16,374 bases of DNA from JAZLIT01 sp045617525 (GTDB lineage Bacteria; Bacillota; Bacilli; Bacillales_A; Planococcaceae): the NCBI GenBank assembly GCA_045617525.1, contig JAZLIT010000126.1, positions 1 through 16,374 on the forward strand, written 5' to 3'. The notes beneath the pieces are model-generated. The model was not told where the DNA came from, did not search any database, and saw only the letters and a program-made list of their open reading frames with translations. Shown one piece after another: positions 5,757 through 12,964 of the stretch. The first letter of the stretch is position 1. Every line of letters begins with the position of its first letter. The translations under genes and the position numbers were made by a program.

Positions 5757-5872
5757 CTATATCTACAACACCTGCACACGTCAAGCGGTAAGCCGTACCG
5801 TTAACCCTACCAGCGCTATATTCCAAGCGGGCTATCCGATAAGAGTCAAGACGTGAAACAGATGCAGATACC
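5757..5872 (-). ncRNA. Candidate packaging RNA (pRNA-like fold)
   Basis: This 116-base gene-free stretch follows directly on the leftward strand after the packaging-ATPase stop. As leftward RNA it can form a long end-to-end helix: UAUCUG (5870-5865) with UAGAUA's strand (5765-5760), CAUCUG (5864-5859) with CAGGUG (5774-5769) across a UUG bulge, then CACGUC (5855-5850) with GACGUG (5782-5777). This encloses two hairpins: CGCU/AGCG (5829-5826 with 5817-5814) and CGGUA/UACCG (5800-5796 with 5790-5786, loop CGGCU). Two of the closing-helix pairs are G-U, which fixes the sense to this strand. Length, topology and the neighbouring gp16 gene match phi29 pRNA, but I see no sequence identity and the location differs. 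A structured 3' untranslated region is the alternative. Confidence 0.38.
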
Positions 5873-6931
5873 TTAATATGATATTGCTTTCATTACAGCT
5901 TCTTTGCAACGCAAGTCTTTAAATCTAAAACAGCCGCGCTCAAAGAAATATCGTAAATTTTGAACAAAGAAATCTTGCTGTTTAAGCATTACATAATTAA
6001 CTTTCATGTCATCCGTTGTGACAGAAAGTCTATTTTTGAAAGTTATATCGGGCTTATCGTCACAGTATATAATACCTTGCTCGGCGTATTCACGTATGGC
6101 GTAATCTCTGTTTTTATATCTCAGTGTTGCCAAATACCGACCAACACCGTCTGGCTTTTCAATAAATGTTTTATTGTCGTTTAGATAAACGCACTCGGAT
6201 GAATATGCAACATATTCATTTTTGCTAAAAGCTTTATTAAATCCGCTTTGTTTCTGAGCTTGACTTGCGCTTTCGATAAAACCCTGCTCCAGAACAAAAC
6301 CGTCACCCCTCAAAAAGTTTGTGTTATCTGAAAGCCGTTCAGATATACCAAGCTCAACATAATACGGGTTAATAATACTAACAGGGTTACCGATCATGTA
6401 CACGGGTAAATACCGTATCTGTTCGCCCTGCCCGCGGGCAAATGATGTGTGTACGGATATAAGCTTTTTAACCTCATCGTTGCAATAGTGATTGGTTTCA
6501 CTCTGGAACTCGTCAAAAAGCATACGCATAACGTCAGAAAATAAATGACTATATTTTTTAATAGCGTCCGCACTGTTTAAACTGACAGCGTACCCACAAG
6601 ACACTCCAGCTTGGTTACCGTCTCCACGTTTACATAAAAACAATTCGTGGTAAATACCTTTTGCGCGGCGCTCAGACCGCAAAGTGTAATCTTTGAAGAA
6701 CAACCCACCAATATCCTTGAAAAACTTCTCGGCAACATCGTCCAGTTCATAATTATAACGGTAAACAAGGCAAAATTTTTCATTATGCTTTAAAAACCTG
6801 TTAACACAAAGACGTGAAAAGTATGTTGTTTTACCGCCTGTTCTGTTTGTAGTGCATATGTATATTTCGGGTTTATTGCCGTTAGCGTCTAGCAAGGATA
6901 ATAATTTTGTGCCGTCATAATATGTAGGCAT
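5873..6931 (-). CDS. DNA-packaging ATPase (phi29 gp16-like)
   Basis: A 352-residue protein, about the length of phi29 gp16 (332). A P-loop variant TNRTGGKTT (residues 28-36, K34) follows a beta strand (EIYICT). The Walker B region MRMLFDEFQSE (D140, E141) gives the catalytic acid. The arrangement, Walker A very close to the N terminus with a C-terminal basic domain (FERGCFRFKDLRCKEAV), is that of the phi29-type motor, which pumps DNA with terminal protein attached into preformed heads through the portal. It is the only protein gene on the left strand. It starts about ten bases after a predicted transcription start, with a GAGGTGG ribosome site, so its messenger is almost leaderless. It is followed by the pRNA-like segment. 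Inversion relative to the virion genes differs from phi29. Confidence 0.9.
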   Translation of the reverse strand: MPTYYDGTKLLSLLDANGNKPEIYICTTNRTGGKTTYFSRLCVNRFLKHNEKFCLVYRYNYELDDVAEKFFKDIGGLFFKDYTLRSERRAKGIYHELFLCKRGDGNQAGVSCGYAVSLNSADAIKKYSHLFSDVMRMLFDEFQSETNHYCNDEVKKLISVHTSFARGQGEQIRYLPVYMIGNPVSIINPYYVELGISERLSDNTNFLRGDGFVLEQGFIESASQAQKQSGFNKAFSKNEYVAYSSECVYLNDNKTFIEKPDGVGRYLATLRYKNRDYAIREYAEQGIIYCDDKPDITFKNRLSVTTDDMKVNYVMLKQQDFFVQNLRYFFERGCFRFKDLRCKEAVMKAISY

Positions 6932-6948
6932 ATAACCACCTCTTATTT

Positions 6949-6977
6949 ATTATAGCATAATATTGACAAATTGTCAA
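6949..6977 (-). promoter_or_regulatory. Leftward promoter for the packaging ATPase (consensus sigma-A)
   Basis: Mirror image of the rightward promoter: TTGACA on the lower strand at 6977-6972, a 17-base spacer, TATAAT at 6954-6949, with the extended TG. The predicted start near 6942 leaves a leader of roughly eleven bases that consists almost entirely of the GAGGTGG ribosome site. It drives the gp16-like gene and, by read-through, the pRNA-like region. Confidence 0.88.
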
Positions 6978-6991
6978 TATTATGCTATAAT
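6963..6991 (+). promoter_or_regulatory. Late rightward promoter (consensus sigma-A with extended -10)
   Basis: TTGACA (6963-6968), a 17-base spacer, then TATAAT (6986-6991) preceded by TG at 6983-6984: full consensus plus extended -10. Predicted start near 6998. It lies directly upstream of the holin gene and is the only promoter I can see for the roughly 9-kb lysis and virion operon. Confidence 0.9.
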
Positions 6992-7018
6992 ACCTATGAC
7001 GGTAAGGGGGTGATGTAT

Positions 7019-7360
7019 TTGAAATCCGTTACACCGTTCGCCATTATCGGAGCTTTTATGTTATTTGACATTCTAACAGGTTGGTTAAAATCTCTTAACA
7101 ACGGCACATATAAAAGCTCAAAAATGAAACAGGGTTTATACAGTAAATGTGGCAACTTCATTGCACTTGCCTTTATGTACGGCTTGGAACACGGTTTACC
7201 GTATCTTGGCGTGACTACAAACATCCCGTTCGTGTCCGCGGTAACTACCTATATTGCGGTTATGGAGATTGGAAGTGTACTTGAAAACCTCGGTTCAATT
7301 AACCCAGAGCTGGGTAAAAAACTATCAGCGATTTTTGACGATTTTAAAAAGGAGGAATAA
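7019..7360 (+). CDS. Holin (phage holin_4/TcdE-like family)
   Basis: A 113-residue membrane protein. Three hydrophobic segments are visible: VTPFAIIGAFMLFDILTGWL, a second around GNFIALAFMYGLEHGLPYLG, and a third around SAVTTYIAVMEIGSVL. Between the first two lies DILTGWLKSLNNGTYKSSKM followed by KQGLYSK, the hallmark D-x-x-T-G ... S-S-K-x-x-x-G-L-x-x-K of this holin family. Pore formation in the membrane would release the endolysin encoded next. I favour TTG 7019 because AAGGGGG ends eight bases upstream; ATG 7013 is only two bases from that site but could give a two-residue-longer form. The neighbouring genes use TTG starts too. Confidence 0.85.
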   Translation: MKSVTPFAIIGAFMLFDILTGWLKSLNNGTYKSSKMKQGLYSKCGNFIALAFMYGLEHGLPYLGVTTNIPFVSAVTTYIAVMEIGSVLENLGSINPELGKKLSAIFDDFKKEE

Positions 7361-7362
7361 AT

Positions 7363-8028
7363 ATGCACAAGGTTTGTCTATCCCCCAGTAATCAGGAGGA
7401 TAATATTTATGCCTACGGCAACACAACTGAAAGTGTAGTGTGTAACAAAATAGCAAACGCTTGCTATAATGCGCTAACACGGTGCGGTGTGGACACCATA
7501 GTTGTACATAATTATCCGCTAGCACAAAAGTGTGCGCTTTCGGATAATTTCGGTGCTGAGCTACACGTGCCCATACACACAAACGCTTTTAACAGCAAAG
7601 TGTCTGGCACACGCATGTTCTGTTATGTCGGCGGCGGTAAGGGATATCAGGCTTGCAAGGCTATTGCAAAATATCTGTTCCCGCTGTCAATCGGTGAAAG
7701 TGACAACATAAGCGCAAACACATCGCTTTATGAAATCCGTAACGTGAAAGCGCCTACAGCTTATGTTGAGTGTGAGTTCCATGACGTGCCCGAGGTTGCA
7801 AAGTGGATTATTGAGCATGTTGAAGAACTAGGCGAGGCAATTGCACGCGGCATTTGCGACTATCTCGGTGTAAAATATGTTAACCTACCTGAAAGCACCG
7901 CAGAAAAAAGTTTGTACAAAGTGCAGGTTGGTGCGTTTTCAAAACAGGAAAACGCTAAAAACCTTATGAACGAGCTTAGGGAGCTAGGTTACAAGGACGC
8001 TTTTATAACAAAAACAGATTATGCCTGA
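7363..8028 (+). CDS. N-acetylmuramoyl-L-alanine amidase endolysin with C-terminal SPOR domain
   Basis: A 221-residue protein three bases after the holin stop, with AAGGAGG upstream. The N-terminal 170 residues fit the Amidase_3 fold: LSPSNQEDNIYAYGNTTE at the start, a GAELHVPIHTNAF block with the metal-binding His before N, and TAYVECEFHD carrying the catalytic Glu. The usual first zinc ligand (DPGHGG) is replaced by SPSNQ, a variant I associate with many clostridial phage amidases. Residues about 181-218 (SLYKVQVGAFSKQENAKNLM) are a SPOR repeat, which binds glycan strands stripped of stem peptides. It would cut the amide bond between MurNAc and L-Ala at lysis. Its stop overlaps the next gene by eight bases. 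Confidence 0.88.
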   Translation: MHKVCLSPSNQEDNIYAYGNTTESVVCNKIANACYNALTRCGVDTIVVHNYPLAQKCALSDNFGAELHVPIHTNAFNSKVSGTRMFCYVGGGKGYQACKAIAKYLFPLSIGESDNISANTSLYEIRNVKAPTAYVECEFHDVPEVAKWIIEHVEELGEAIARGICDYLGVKYVNLPESTAEKSLYKVQVGAFSKQENAKNLMNELRELGYKDAFITKTDYA

Positions 8029-9067
8029 TTTAACAACCGCCTATCAATGGGCTATATCCACTTGTAATAATCAGCACGTTGGATATTCACAAACGTACAG
8101 ACGCGGGCAAACAGTCGGTGGTATAACGTACTATGATTGTTCGTCATTCATTTCAGCCGCTTTATTCGCGGGAGGGTTTTTCAACGTTAACCCGTGGTTT
8201 ACAACATACAACCAACCTGAGATTTTAACGGGGTTGGGTTTTGAGCGCTTCGACCCGTTAACCACACAATGGCAAGCTGGCGATATTATGTGGAAGCAAA
8301 CCCACACAGAGATGGTTTATGACGGCGCGAAACATATCTGCATGGGAGCGCACACCGACACAGTTCCACTTGCTGACCAAGTTAGCATTTCCCGCTCTAG
8401 CTCTGCAACCTATTGGACATACGGTTATCGTTATAGTGGCGGTGTTATACACGATTTTGAGTTTCACGCTAAACCGCAAGGCGAATATGCCAGGACCTCC
8501 GTGGAAGCTTATGAAAACTGCATGTTGATATACAGCATCCTATCTGAACGCGGGTGGACGCTTTCAGCTATTAGCGGATTGCTGGGCAATTTTGAAAAAG
8601 AAAGCTGGTATAACCCGTGGCGTTGGGAGAGCGATGTTATCGGCACGCCGTCAAGTCTAAGTGGTTACGGTTTAGCCCAGTTTACACCAGCTGGTAAGTA
8701 TATTAACAGCGCATACGCGCAAAGCTATGATGGGTATTCGCCCAATTACCGTGGAGCCGTAGACCCCACACCAAATGACGCTTATGCGCAAATAATTTTC
8801 ATTGACGAACATGCGGACTATAACCCCTCACCCAGTTATAATATCACATACGCTGAGTATAAATCCAACACGTTATCACCCGAATACTCGGCTTCTGCGT
8901 GGCTTTATAACTATGAAAGGCCGCAAGACCCGTCAGCAACAATAGAGCAGAGAATTGAAGCGGCGAAATATTGGTATGAGGTATTGGGAGGACAAGAACC
9001 CATACCGCCATACCCACCCATTTACGGCACGCGGAAACGCGGTTATAAATTTTATTTATTATATTAA
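8021..9067 (+). CDS. Tail lysin: NlpC/P60- or CHAP-like peptidase plus phage tail lysozyme domain (phi29 gp13 role)
   Basis: A 348-residue protein with two wall-degrading domains. Residues 1-145 look like an NlpC/P60- or CHAP-type cysteine peptidase: catalytic C40 in YYDCSSFISAAL and H95 in a HTEMVYDG block. Residues about 160-325 match the phage tail lysozyme type: WTLSAISGLLGNFEKESWYN (E194 probable acid) and GYGLAQFTP. A proline-rich linker and basic tail (RKRGYKFYLLY) end the protein. It would drill through peptidoglycan from the tail tip at infection, as phi29 gp13 does, with the domain order reversed and a cysteine peptidase in place of the M23 peptidase. No ribosome site precedes ATG 8021, so translation probably depends on coupling to the amidase gene. 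Confidence 0.85.
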   Translation: MPDLTTAYQWAISTCNNQHVGYSQTYRRGQTVGGITYYDCSSFISAALFAGGFFNVNPWFTTYNQPEILTGLGFERFDPLTTQWQAGDIMWKQTHTEMVYDGAKHICMGAHTDTVPLADQVSISRSSSATYWTYGYRYSGGVIHDFEFHAKPQGEYARTSVEAYENCMLIYSILSERGWTLSAISGLLGNFEKESWYNPWRWESDVIGTPSSLSGYGLAQFTPAGKYINSAYAQSYDGYSPNYRGAVDPTPNDAYAQIIFIDEHADYNPSPSYNITYAEYKSNTLSPEYSASAWLYNYERPQDPSATIEQRIEAAKYWYEVLGGQEPIPPYPPIYGTRKRGYKFYLLY

Positions 9068-9079
9068 GGAGGTATAAAA

Positions 9080-9385
9080 TTGGCTATTAAAAACAAAGTT
9101 GAACTACTCAGTCAGTTGAATACAATTCTAGGTGACAATAATAACACCGATGAAGCCCTTGCGCTTTTCGATGATATTACAGACACCATGGACGACTACG
9201 AGAGTAAAACAAAAGACCCAACCGACTGGAAAGCCAAGTACGAGGAGAACGACAAGGCTTGGAGGAACAAATACAGAGAACGGTTTATGAACGGCACCCA
9301 GTCTGACCCAGAACCCATTGACGACCCCGACTCAGACCCAGTAGAAAAACCGCTCAAATATGATGATTTATTTAAGGAGGAATAA
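9080..9385 (+). CDS. Capsid scaffolding protein (phi29 gp7-like)
   Basis: A 101-residue acidic, helical protein with start TTG 9080 behind AAGGAGG. Predicted helices cover residues 1-40, and a charged stretch (DWKAKYEENDKAWRNKYRER) is followed by a disordered Asp/Pro-rich tail (DPEPIDDPDSDPVEKP). Length, charge and position immediately before the major capsid gene match phi29 gp7 (98 residues), which shapes the prohead and leaves during packaging. No sequence motif proves the call. Confidence 0.8.
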   Translation: MAIKNKVELLSQLNTILGDNNNTDEALALFDDITDTMDDYESKTKDPTDWKAKYEENDKAWRNKYRERFMNGTQSDPEPIDDPDSDPVEKPLKYDDLFKEE

Positions 9386-9387
9386 TC

Positions 9388-10839
9388 ATGCCTAAAAGAA
9401 TTGCAGTAACACAGCTGAACGCTAGTACTATTGACATCCTGAACACTATTAGAGCAAACGCCTCACTTTCGTATCAGGACAGCATCCCTACCGTTGCACA
9501 GGCAAACGACATACCTAAAGTTGGCGAGATTCTATACGGTTATCCCGCACTTGCTAACGAATTTATCAGCGCACTTGTAAATCGAATTGCCGCTGTAAGA
9601 ATTAAAAGCGCGACCTTTAACAACGCATATGCGGAGCTTAAGAAAGGTTACCTTGAATTTGGCGAGATTGTTGAGGAAGTGTTTGTTAATATTTGTAAGG
9701 CTAGGGAGTTCTCAGCCGAGAAAGCGGAGAGCAGAGAGCTTAAGCGCTCACTACCCGATGTCCGAACCGCTTTCCACTCTATCAACTGGAAAGTGCAGTA
9801 CCCGATTACCATTCAGCAGGAGGATTTGCGCCAGGCATTTACATCTGCCGAGGGTGTGCAGGACCTTATCGCCTATATTATCGCAAGCGTTCACACAGCC
9901 GCAGAATATGACGAATTTCTGCTGTTCAAGTACCTGATTATCAAGGCAATTGCACATGGTAAAATGTTCCCTGTTGCGTTTGACGCATCCGACATGAAAG
10001 AAGCGGCTAAGAAGTTCCGCGGATATTCTAACAGACTACTGTTTATGTCTGATAAGTTTAACGCTGACGGTGTAACGACTATTACCCCTAAGTCCGACCA
10101 GTTCATTTTCATGGACGCTGATTTTAATGCCGCATATGACGTTGAAGTCCTTGCATCGGCGTTTAACATGAATAAAGCAGATTTTCAGGGTAAGCTCAAA
10201 CTTATTGACGACTTTACCACATTCGACAATGAACGCTTCGATGTTATCCGTGCCGAGTCTGACGGACTGGAAGAGGTTACCGCCGCAGAGCTTGCATTGT
10301 GCGCAGACGTTAAAGCCATTCTTGTTGATAGTGAGTGGTTCCAGATTTACGACAACCTCACGCTTATGACTGATAAGCAGGTTGCAAGCGGCATCTACTG
10401 GAACTACTTCTACAACGTGTGGAAAACTGTGTCCAGTTCACCGTTCTCAAATGCAATTGTATTCGTTGATGACGGTGCAACGCTCACCATGCCTGACAGC
10501 TTTGACGTTGAAGTTGTTGACAAGTCTATTGGTGAAAGCGGTACTATTCTTTCACTTGCTGTCGAGGACGATACAGCCGCACTGTACGGAACAAACGCTA
10601 TCTTCGTACAGACCGAGGACTGCACCGAGGACGGTATTGCGGTACACAAATATGGCACAATTATATTCCCCGCAAACAGTCTTGGTGATGTTATGGAGTT
10701 TACCGTTAACGGAAACCGATACATTTCAGGTACAGCAACAACCTCACAGGGTAGCACGACTTACAGCGAGTATACTGTTACAGGTAGTGAAGATGTTGGG
10801 GACGTTATCAAGTTCTACAAAGCATCCTTGTTCGACTAA
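9388..10839 (+). CDS. Major capsid protein (phi29 gp8-like, HK97 fold)
   Basis: A 483-residue protein behind AAGGAGG, three bases after the scaffold gene. The N-terminal part (MPKRIAVTQLNASTIDILNT, then a long central segment with AELKKGYLEFGEIVEEVFVN) and the region around SINWKVQYPITIQQEDLRQA are those of phi29-type capsid proteins with an HK97 fold. From about residue 355 the composition changes to a beta-rich domain with GTIIFPANSLGDVMEFTVNG, probably an Ig-like surface domain like the BIG2 domain of phi29 gp8. It is followed by a GC-rich hairpin that may lower expression of the tail genes relative to the capsid. Confidence 0.93.
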   Translation: MPKRIAVTQLNASTIDILNTIRANASLSYQDSIPTVAQANDIPKVGEILYGYPALANEFISALVNRIAAVRIKSATFNNAYAELKKGYLEFGEIVEEVFVNICKAREFSAEKAESRELKRSLPDVRTAFHSINWKVQYPITIQQEDLRQAFTSAEGVQDLIAYIIASVHTAAEYDEFLLFKYLIIKAIAHGKMFPVAFDASDMKEAAKKFRGYSNRLLFMSDKFNADGVTTITPKSDQFIFMDADFNAAYDVEVLASAFNMNKADFQGKLKLIDDFTTFDNERFDVIRAESDGLEEVTAAELALCADVKAILVDSEWFQIYDNLTLMTDKQVASGIYWNYFYNVWKTVSSSPFSNAIVFVDDGATLTMPDSFDVEVVDKSIGESGTILSLAVEDDTAALYGTNAIFVQTEDCTEDGIAVHKYGTIIFPANSLGDVMEFTVNGNRYISGTATTSQGSTTYSEYTVTGSEDVGDVIKFYKASLFD

Positions 10840-10849
10840 TTCAATATTA

Positions 10850-10873
10850 GGGGGGAGGGTAACACCTCCCCTT
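10850..10873 (+). terminator. GC-rich hairpin after the capsid gene, probable partial terminator
   Basis: GGGGAGG (10852-10858) pairs with CCTCCCC (10865-10871) around a 6-base loop, extended by two G-U pairs. The tail, TTAATAAAAA, is poor in T. It lies 11 bases after the capsid stop. It probably reduces but does not stop transcription into the tail genes, which have no other visible promoter. Confidence 0.6.
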
Positions 10874-10893
10874 AATAAAAAGGAGGTTGACAC

Positions 10894-11319
10894 ATGTTTT
10901 TTAAGGGTGCAAATATTTATAATAAGACTTGCGAAAGTGCAAAAGAAAATAGTGGCTACGGATATGTAGACGAAAATGGTAACGTGAAACAAATAGACCC
11001 TCGTTTTTATACAGGTGGCGCGTATGATGACACCGAATTGCGGAGTCGCTTATCAGCAATCGAGGGTAAGGAAACAGGTTGGAACGCAAAGTATTCAAAA
11101 CCCCCAGCTGGTATACCTAAAACAGACCTTGCGAGCGGTGTAAAAGAAAGTATTGAAAAGGCTGATACAGCTGTACAACCCGAAACAGGTAAAGGCTTAT
11201 TTAGTGGAAATTATTCTGATTTGAGCGGTAAACCAGCAATACCCAACGATTGTAATTTGGAATACAACCAAACTACAGAAGAGCTTATATGGACAAAAGG
11301 AAAAAGCGAGGTGGAATAA
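10894..11319 (+). CDS. Candidate head-fibre protein (phi29 gp8.5 position)
   Basis: A 141-residue protein with ATG 10894 after AAGGAGG. Features typical of fibre proteins are visible: a short heptad-like segment DDTELRSRLSAIEGKE (about 45-60), then GIPKTDLASGVKESIEKADT and GNYSDLSGKPAIPN, modules that recur in tail and head fibres of Bacillota phages. It ends in a small beta-like segment (NLEYNQTTEELIWTKG). The position between the capsid and tail-knob genes is that of the dispensable head fibre in phi29. A tail-associated fibre fragment is an alternative. Confidence 0.6.
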   Translation: MFFKGANIYNKTCESAKENSGYGYVDENGNVKQIDPRFYTGGAYDDTELRSRLSAIEGKETGWNAKYSKPPAGIPKTDLASGVKESIEKADTAVQPETGKGLFSGNYSDLSGKPAIPNDCNLEYNQTTEELIWTKGKSEVE

Positions 11320-11320
11320 T

Positions 11321-12949
11321 ATGCTAATATTGCCAAGCACAACAATTCGGGTTTTGAGAAATTGCCCACTCGACCCAACATATGACCACACATTATATTT
11401 TGCAAACCAAACAGCACAAGTTAATTATTTTAGCAATCTAGCTAAATACACTTTACCACTTTTAACATACCAAAGGGTTAACCGTGGTTACATGAGAGTT
11501 GAGCGAAAAGCAGAAGATTTATACGACTGCAATTATGTTATGTTCCAAAACAGTGCTTTCGGTAATAAATGGTTTTACGCTTTCATTACAAGTGTAGAAT
11601 ATATAAACGACGTAACAAGCGAAATACGTTACCAAATAGATGTTATGCAAACTTGGTTTTTTGATTACTCACTTGACCATTGTTTTGTAGAGCGTGAGCA
11701 TAGCGCAACAGACGTTGCAGGTGATAACCTTGTTACCGAGTCAATAGGTTACGGCGATTATATGTGCGGTGTACAACAAATCATGGTAGACACAAACACC
11801 GACTGGAAAATATGCGTTGCAAGTTCTGTGCAGTCAAACAGCACATGGATAAACCCCATTGAAGCTTCACGCGGCGGGTTTTACAATCAAAACTATTCGC
11901 AGGTTAATTTCTACTATTATGACGCAGACGAGGCGGGTATTGAACAAGTCAAGACTATAATAGACAAAGTTAGTATAACCCGAAACACTGATTTCATAAT
12001 TGATATATTTATGATACCTGAAAGCCTGATAATTGAAGCAACAGACGAACCGACAGCCGCAACGGAAACGACGTATTACGCAAATAAAATAACATCTATA
12101 GGCGGGTATATACCGAGAAACAAAAAGCTTTTAACTTATCCGTATTGTTTCCTTTCCGTAGATAATATGAACGGACAAACACTTGATTTGCACTATGAGT
12201 ATTTTAAACATAACACTTTATGCACGTTTAAATATTTCCCTGTAATGACTGTCCCACCTAAGCTTGTTATGTACCCCGTTAATTATGGCACAGACGATAG
12301 CACGGGTAACACGTTTGACCGTACTATTATTAACACAGCTTTCCCTAAATGCCCATACGCTACTAACGATTTTGGCGCAAAAATGGTGCAAATGGGTATT
12401 GGTGTTGCACTCGGTGGGCTTGTTGGTGGGGCTGGTGGCGCGGCTAGCGCCGCAGTTGGCGCGGCTTCACAATCCTCCGCACCCCAGTTACCCCCGCCCA
12501 CTTTACGAGCTGACGGGTATTTTGATATTCCCGAACCCGAACACACCGCGGGCGGTGGGCTTAATATGGGAAATATTGCACCGATTACAGGCGCTTTAGC
12601 TACACTGAGCCGAGGTTTTAACGTAAGTGCTAGCAATGTTACAAGCGGTGAAATTTGGAACAATAAGGGTCGATTTGGGTTTGTGTGTACTGATAAGCAT
12701 ATACGTCCCGAGTTCGCGCGAATTATAGATGATTATTTTGACCGATTCGGGTACGCAACCATGCGAAACAAGGTGCCGAACACACATAGCCGCCCGCATT
12801 GGAATTATGTCAAAACACAGGCTTGCACCATTACAGGGTCAATACCTGCGGATGACGCTAAAATGATTTGCGACATTTATAACCGCGGTATCACGTTTTG
12901 GAAAAATGGCTCAGAAGTGGGCAACTATTCGCTTAATAATACGGTTTGA
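11321..12949 (+). CDS. Tail knob / distal tube protein (phi29 gp9-like)
   Basis: A 542-residue protein starting at ATG 11321, one base after the previous stop and behind GAGGTGG. The N-terminal half (LPSTTIRVLRNCPLDPTYDH and a segment ending EIRYQIDVMQTWFFDY) is characteristic of phi29-type distal tube proteins. Residues about 353-385 form a long Gly/Ala/Val-rich stretch (MGIGVALGGLVGGAGGAASA). In phi29 gp9 a comparable hydrophobic loop blocks the tail tube and later inserts into the host membrane to form the DNA-entry channel, and I infer the same here. The C-terminal part (RIIDDYFDRFGYATMRNKVP) returns to the conserved tube domain. The gene is intact and close to the phi29 length (599 residues). 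Confidence 0.92.
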   Translation: MLILPSTTIRVLRNCPLDPTYDHTLYFANQTAQVNYFSNLAKYTLPLLTYQRVNRGYMRVERKAEDLYDCNYVMFQNSAFGNKWFYAFITSVEYINDVTSEIRYQIDVMQTWFFDYSLDHCFVEREHSATDVAGDNLVTESIGYGDYMCGVQQIMVDTNTDWKICVASSVQSNSTWINPIEASRGGFYNQNYSQVNFYYYDADEAGIEQVKTIIDKVSITRNTDFIIDIFMIPESLIIEATDEPTAATETTYYANKITSIGGYIPRNKKLLTYPYCFLSVDNMNGQTLDLHYEYFKHNTLCTFKYFPVMTVPPKLVMYPVNYGTDDSTGNTFDRTIINTAFPKCPYATNDFGAKMVQMGIGVALGGLVGGAGGAASAAVGAASQSSAPQLPPPTLRADGYFDIPEPEHTAGGGLNMGNIAPITGALATLSRGFNVSASNVTSGEIWNNKGRFGFVCTDKHIRPEFARIIDDYFDRFGYATMRNKVPNTHSRPHWNYVKTQACTITGSIPADDAKMICDIYNRGITFWKNGSEVGNYSLNNTV

Positions 12950-12964
12950 GGAGGTGTAAAAATT

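Larger units (their letters stand above)
6948..6992. repeat. Perfect 45-bp inverted repeat between divergent operons
   Basis: Two exact 22-bp arms (6948-6969 and 6971-6992) flank a single base, A6970. The symmetry is complete, so each strand carries the same sequence apart from the centre. The repeat holds two divergent promoters whose -35 boxes lie next to the axis. Predicted transcription starts fall just outside the repeat on both sides, so the hairpin would not be part of either messenger. It could also be a dyad operator. Confidence 0.92.

Noticed and set aside
5620..5826. Leftward 68-codon frame across the polymerase end and the non-coding region
   Set aside because: No ribosome site; it crosses the terminator hairpin and the pRNA-like helices and has no protein-like features.
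5691..5861. Three copies of TGAAACAG (5691, 5702, 5854) around the terminator and pRNA-like segment
   Set aside because: The copies are short, irregularly spaced and differently placed relative to structure; chance or minor duplication is sufficient explanation.
10887..10923. TTGACA and TATAAT before and inside the head-fibre gene, as a possible internal promoter
   Set aside because: The spacer is 25 bases, far from the 16-18 required, and the boxes overlap the ribosome site and coding region.
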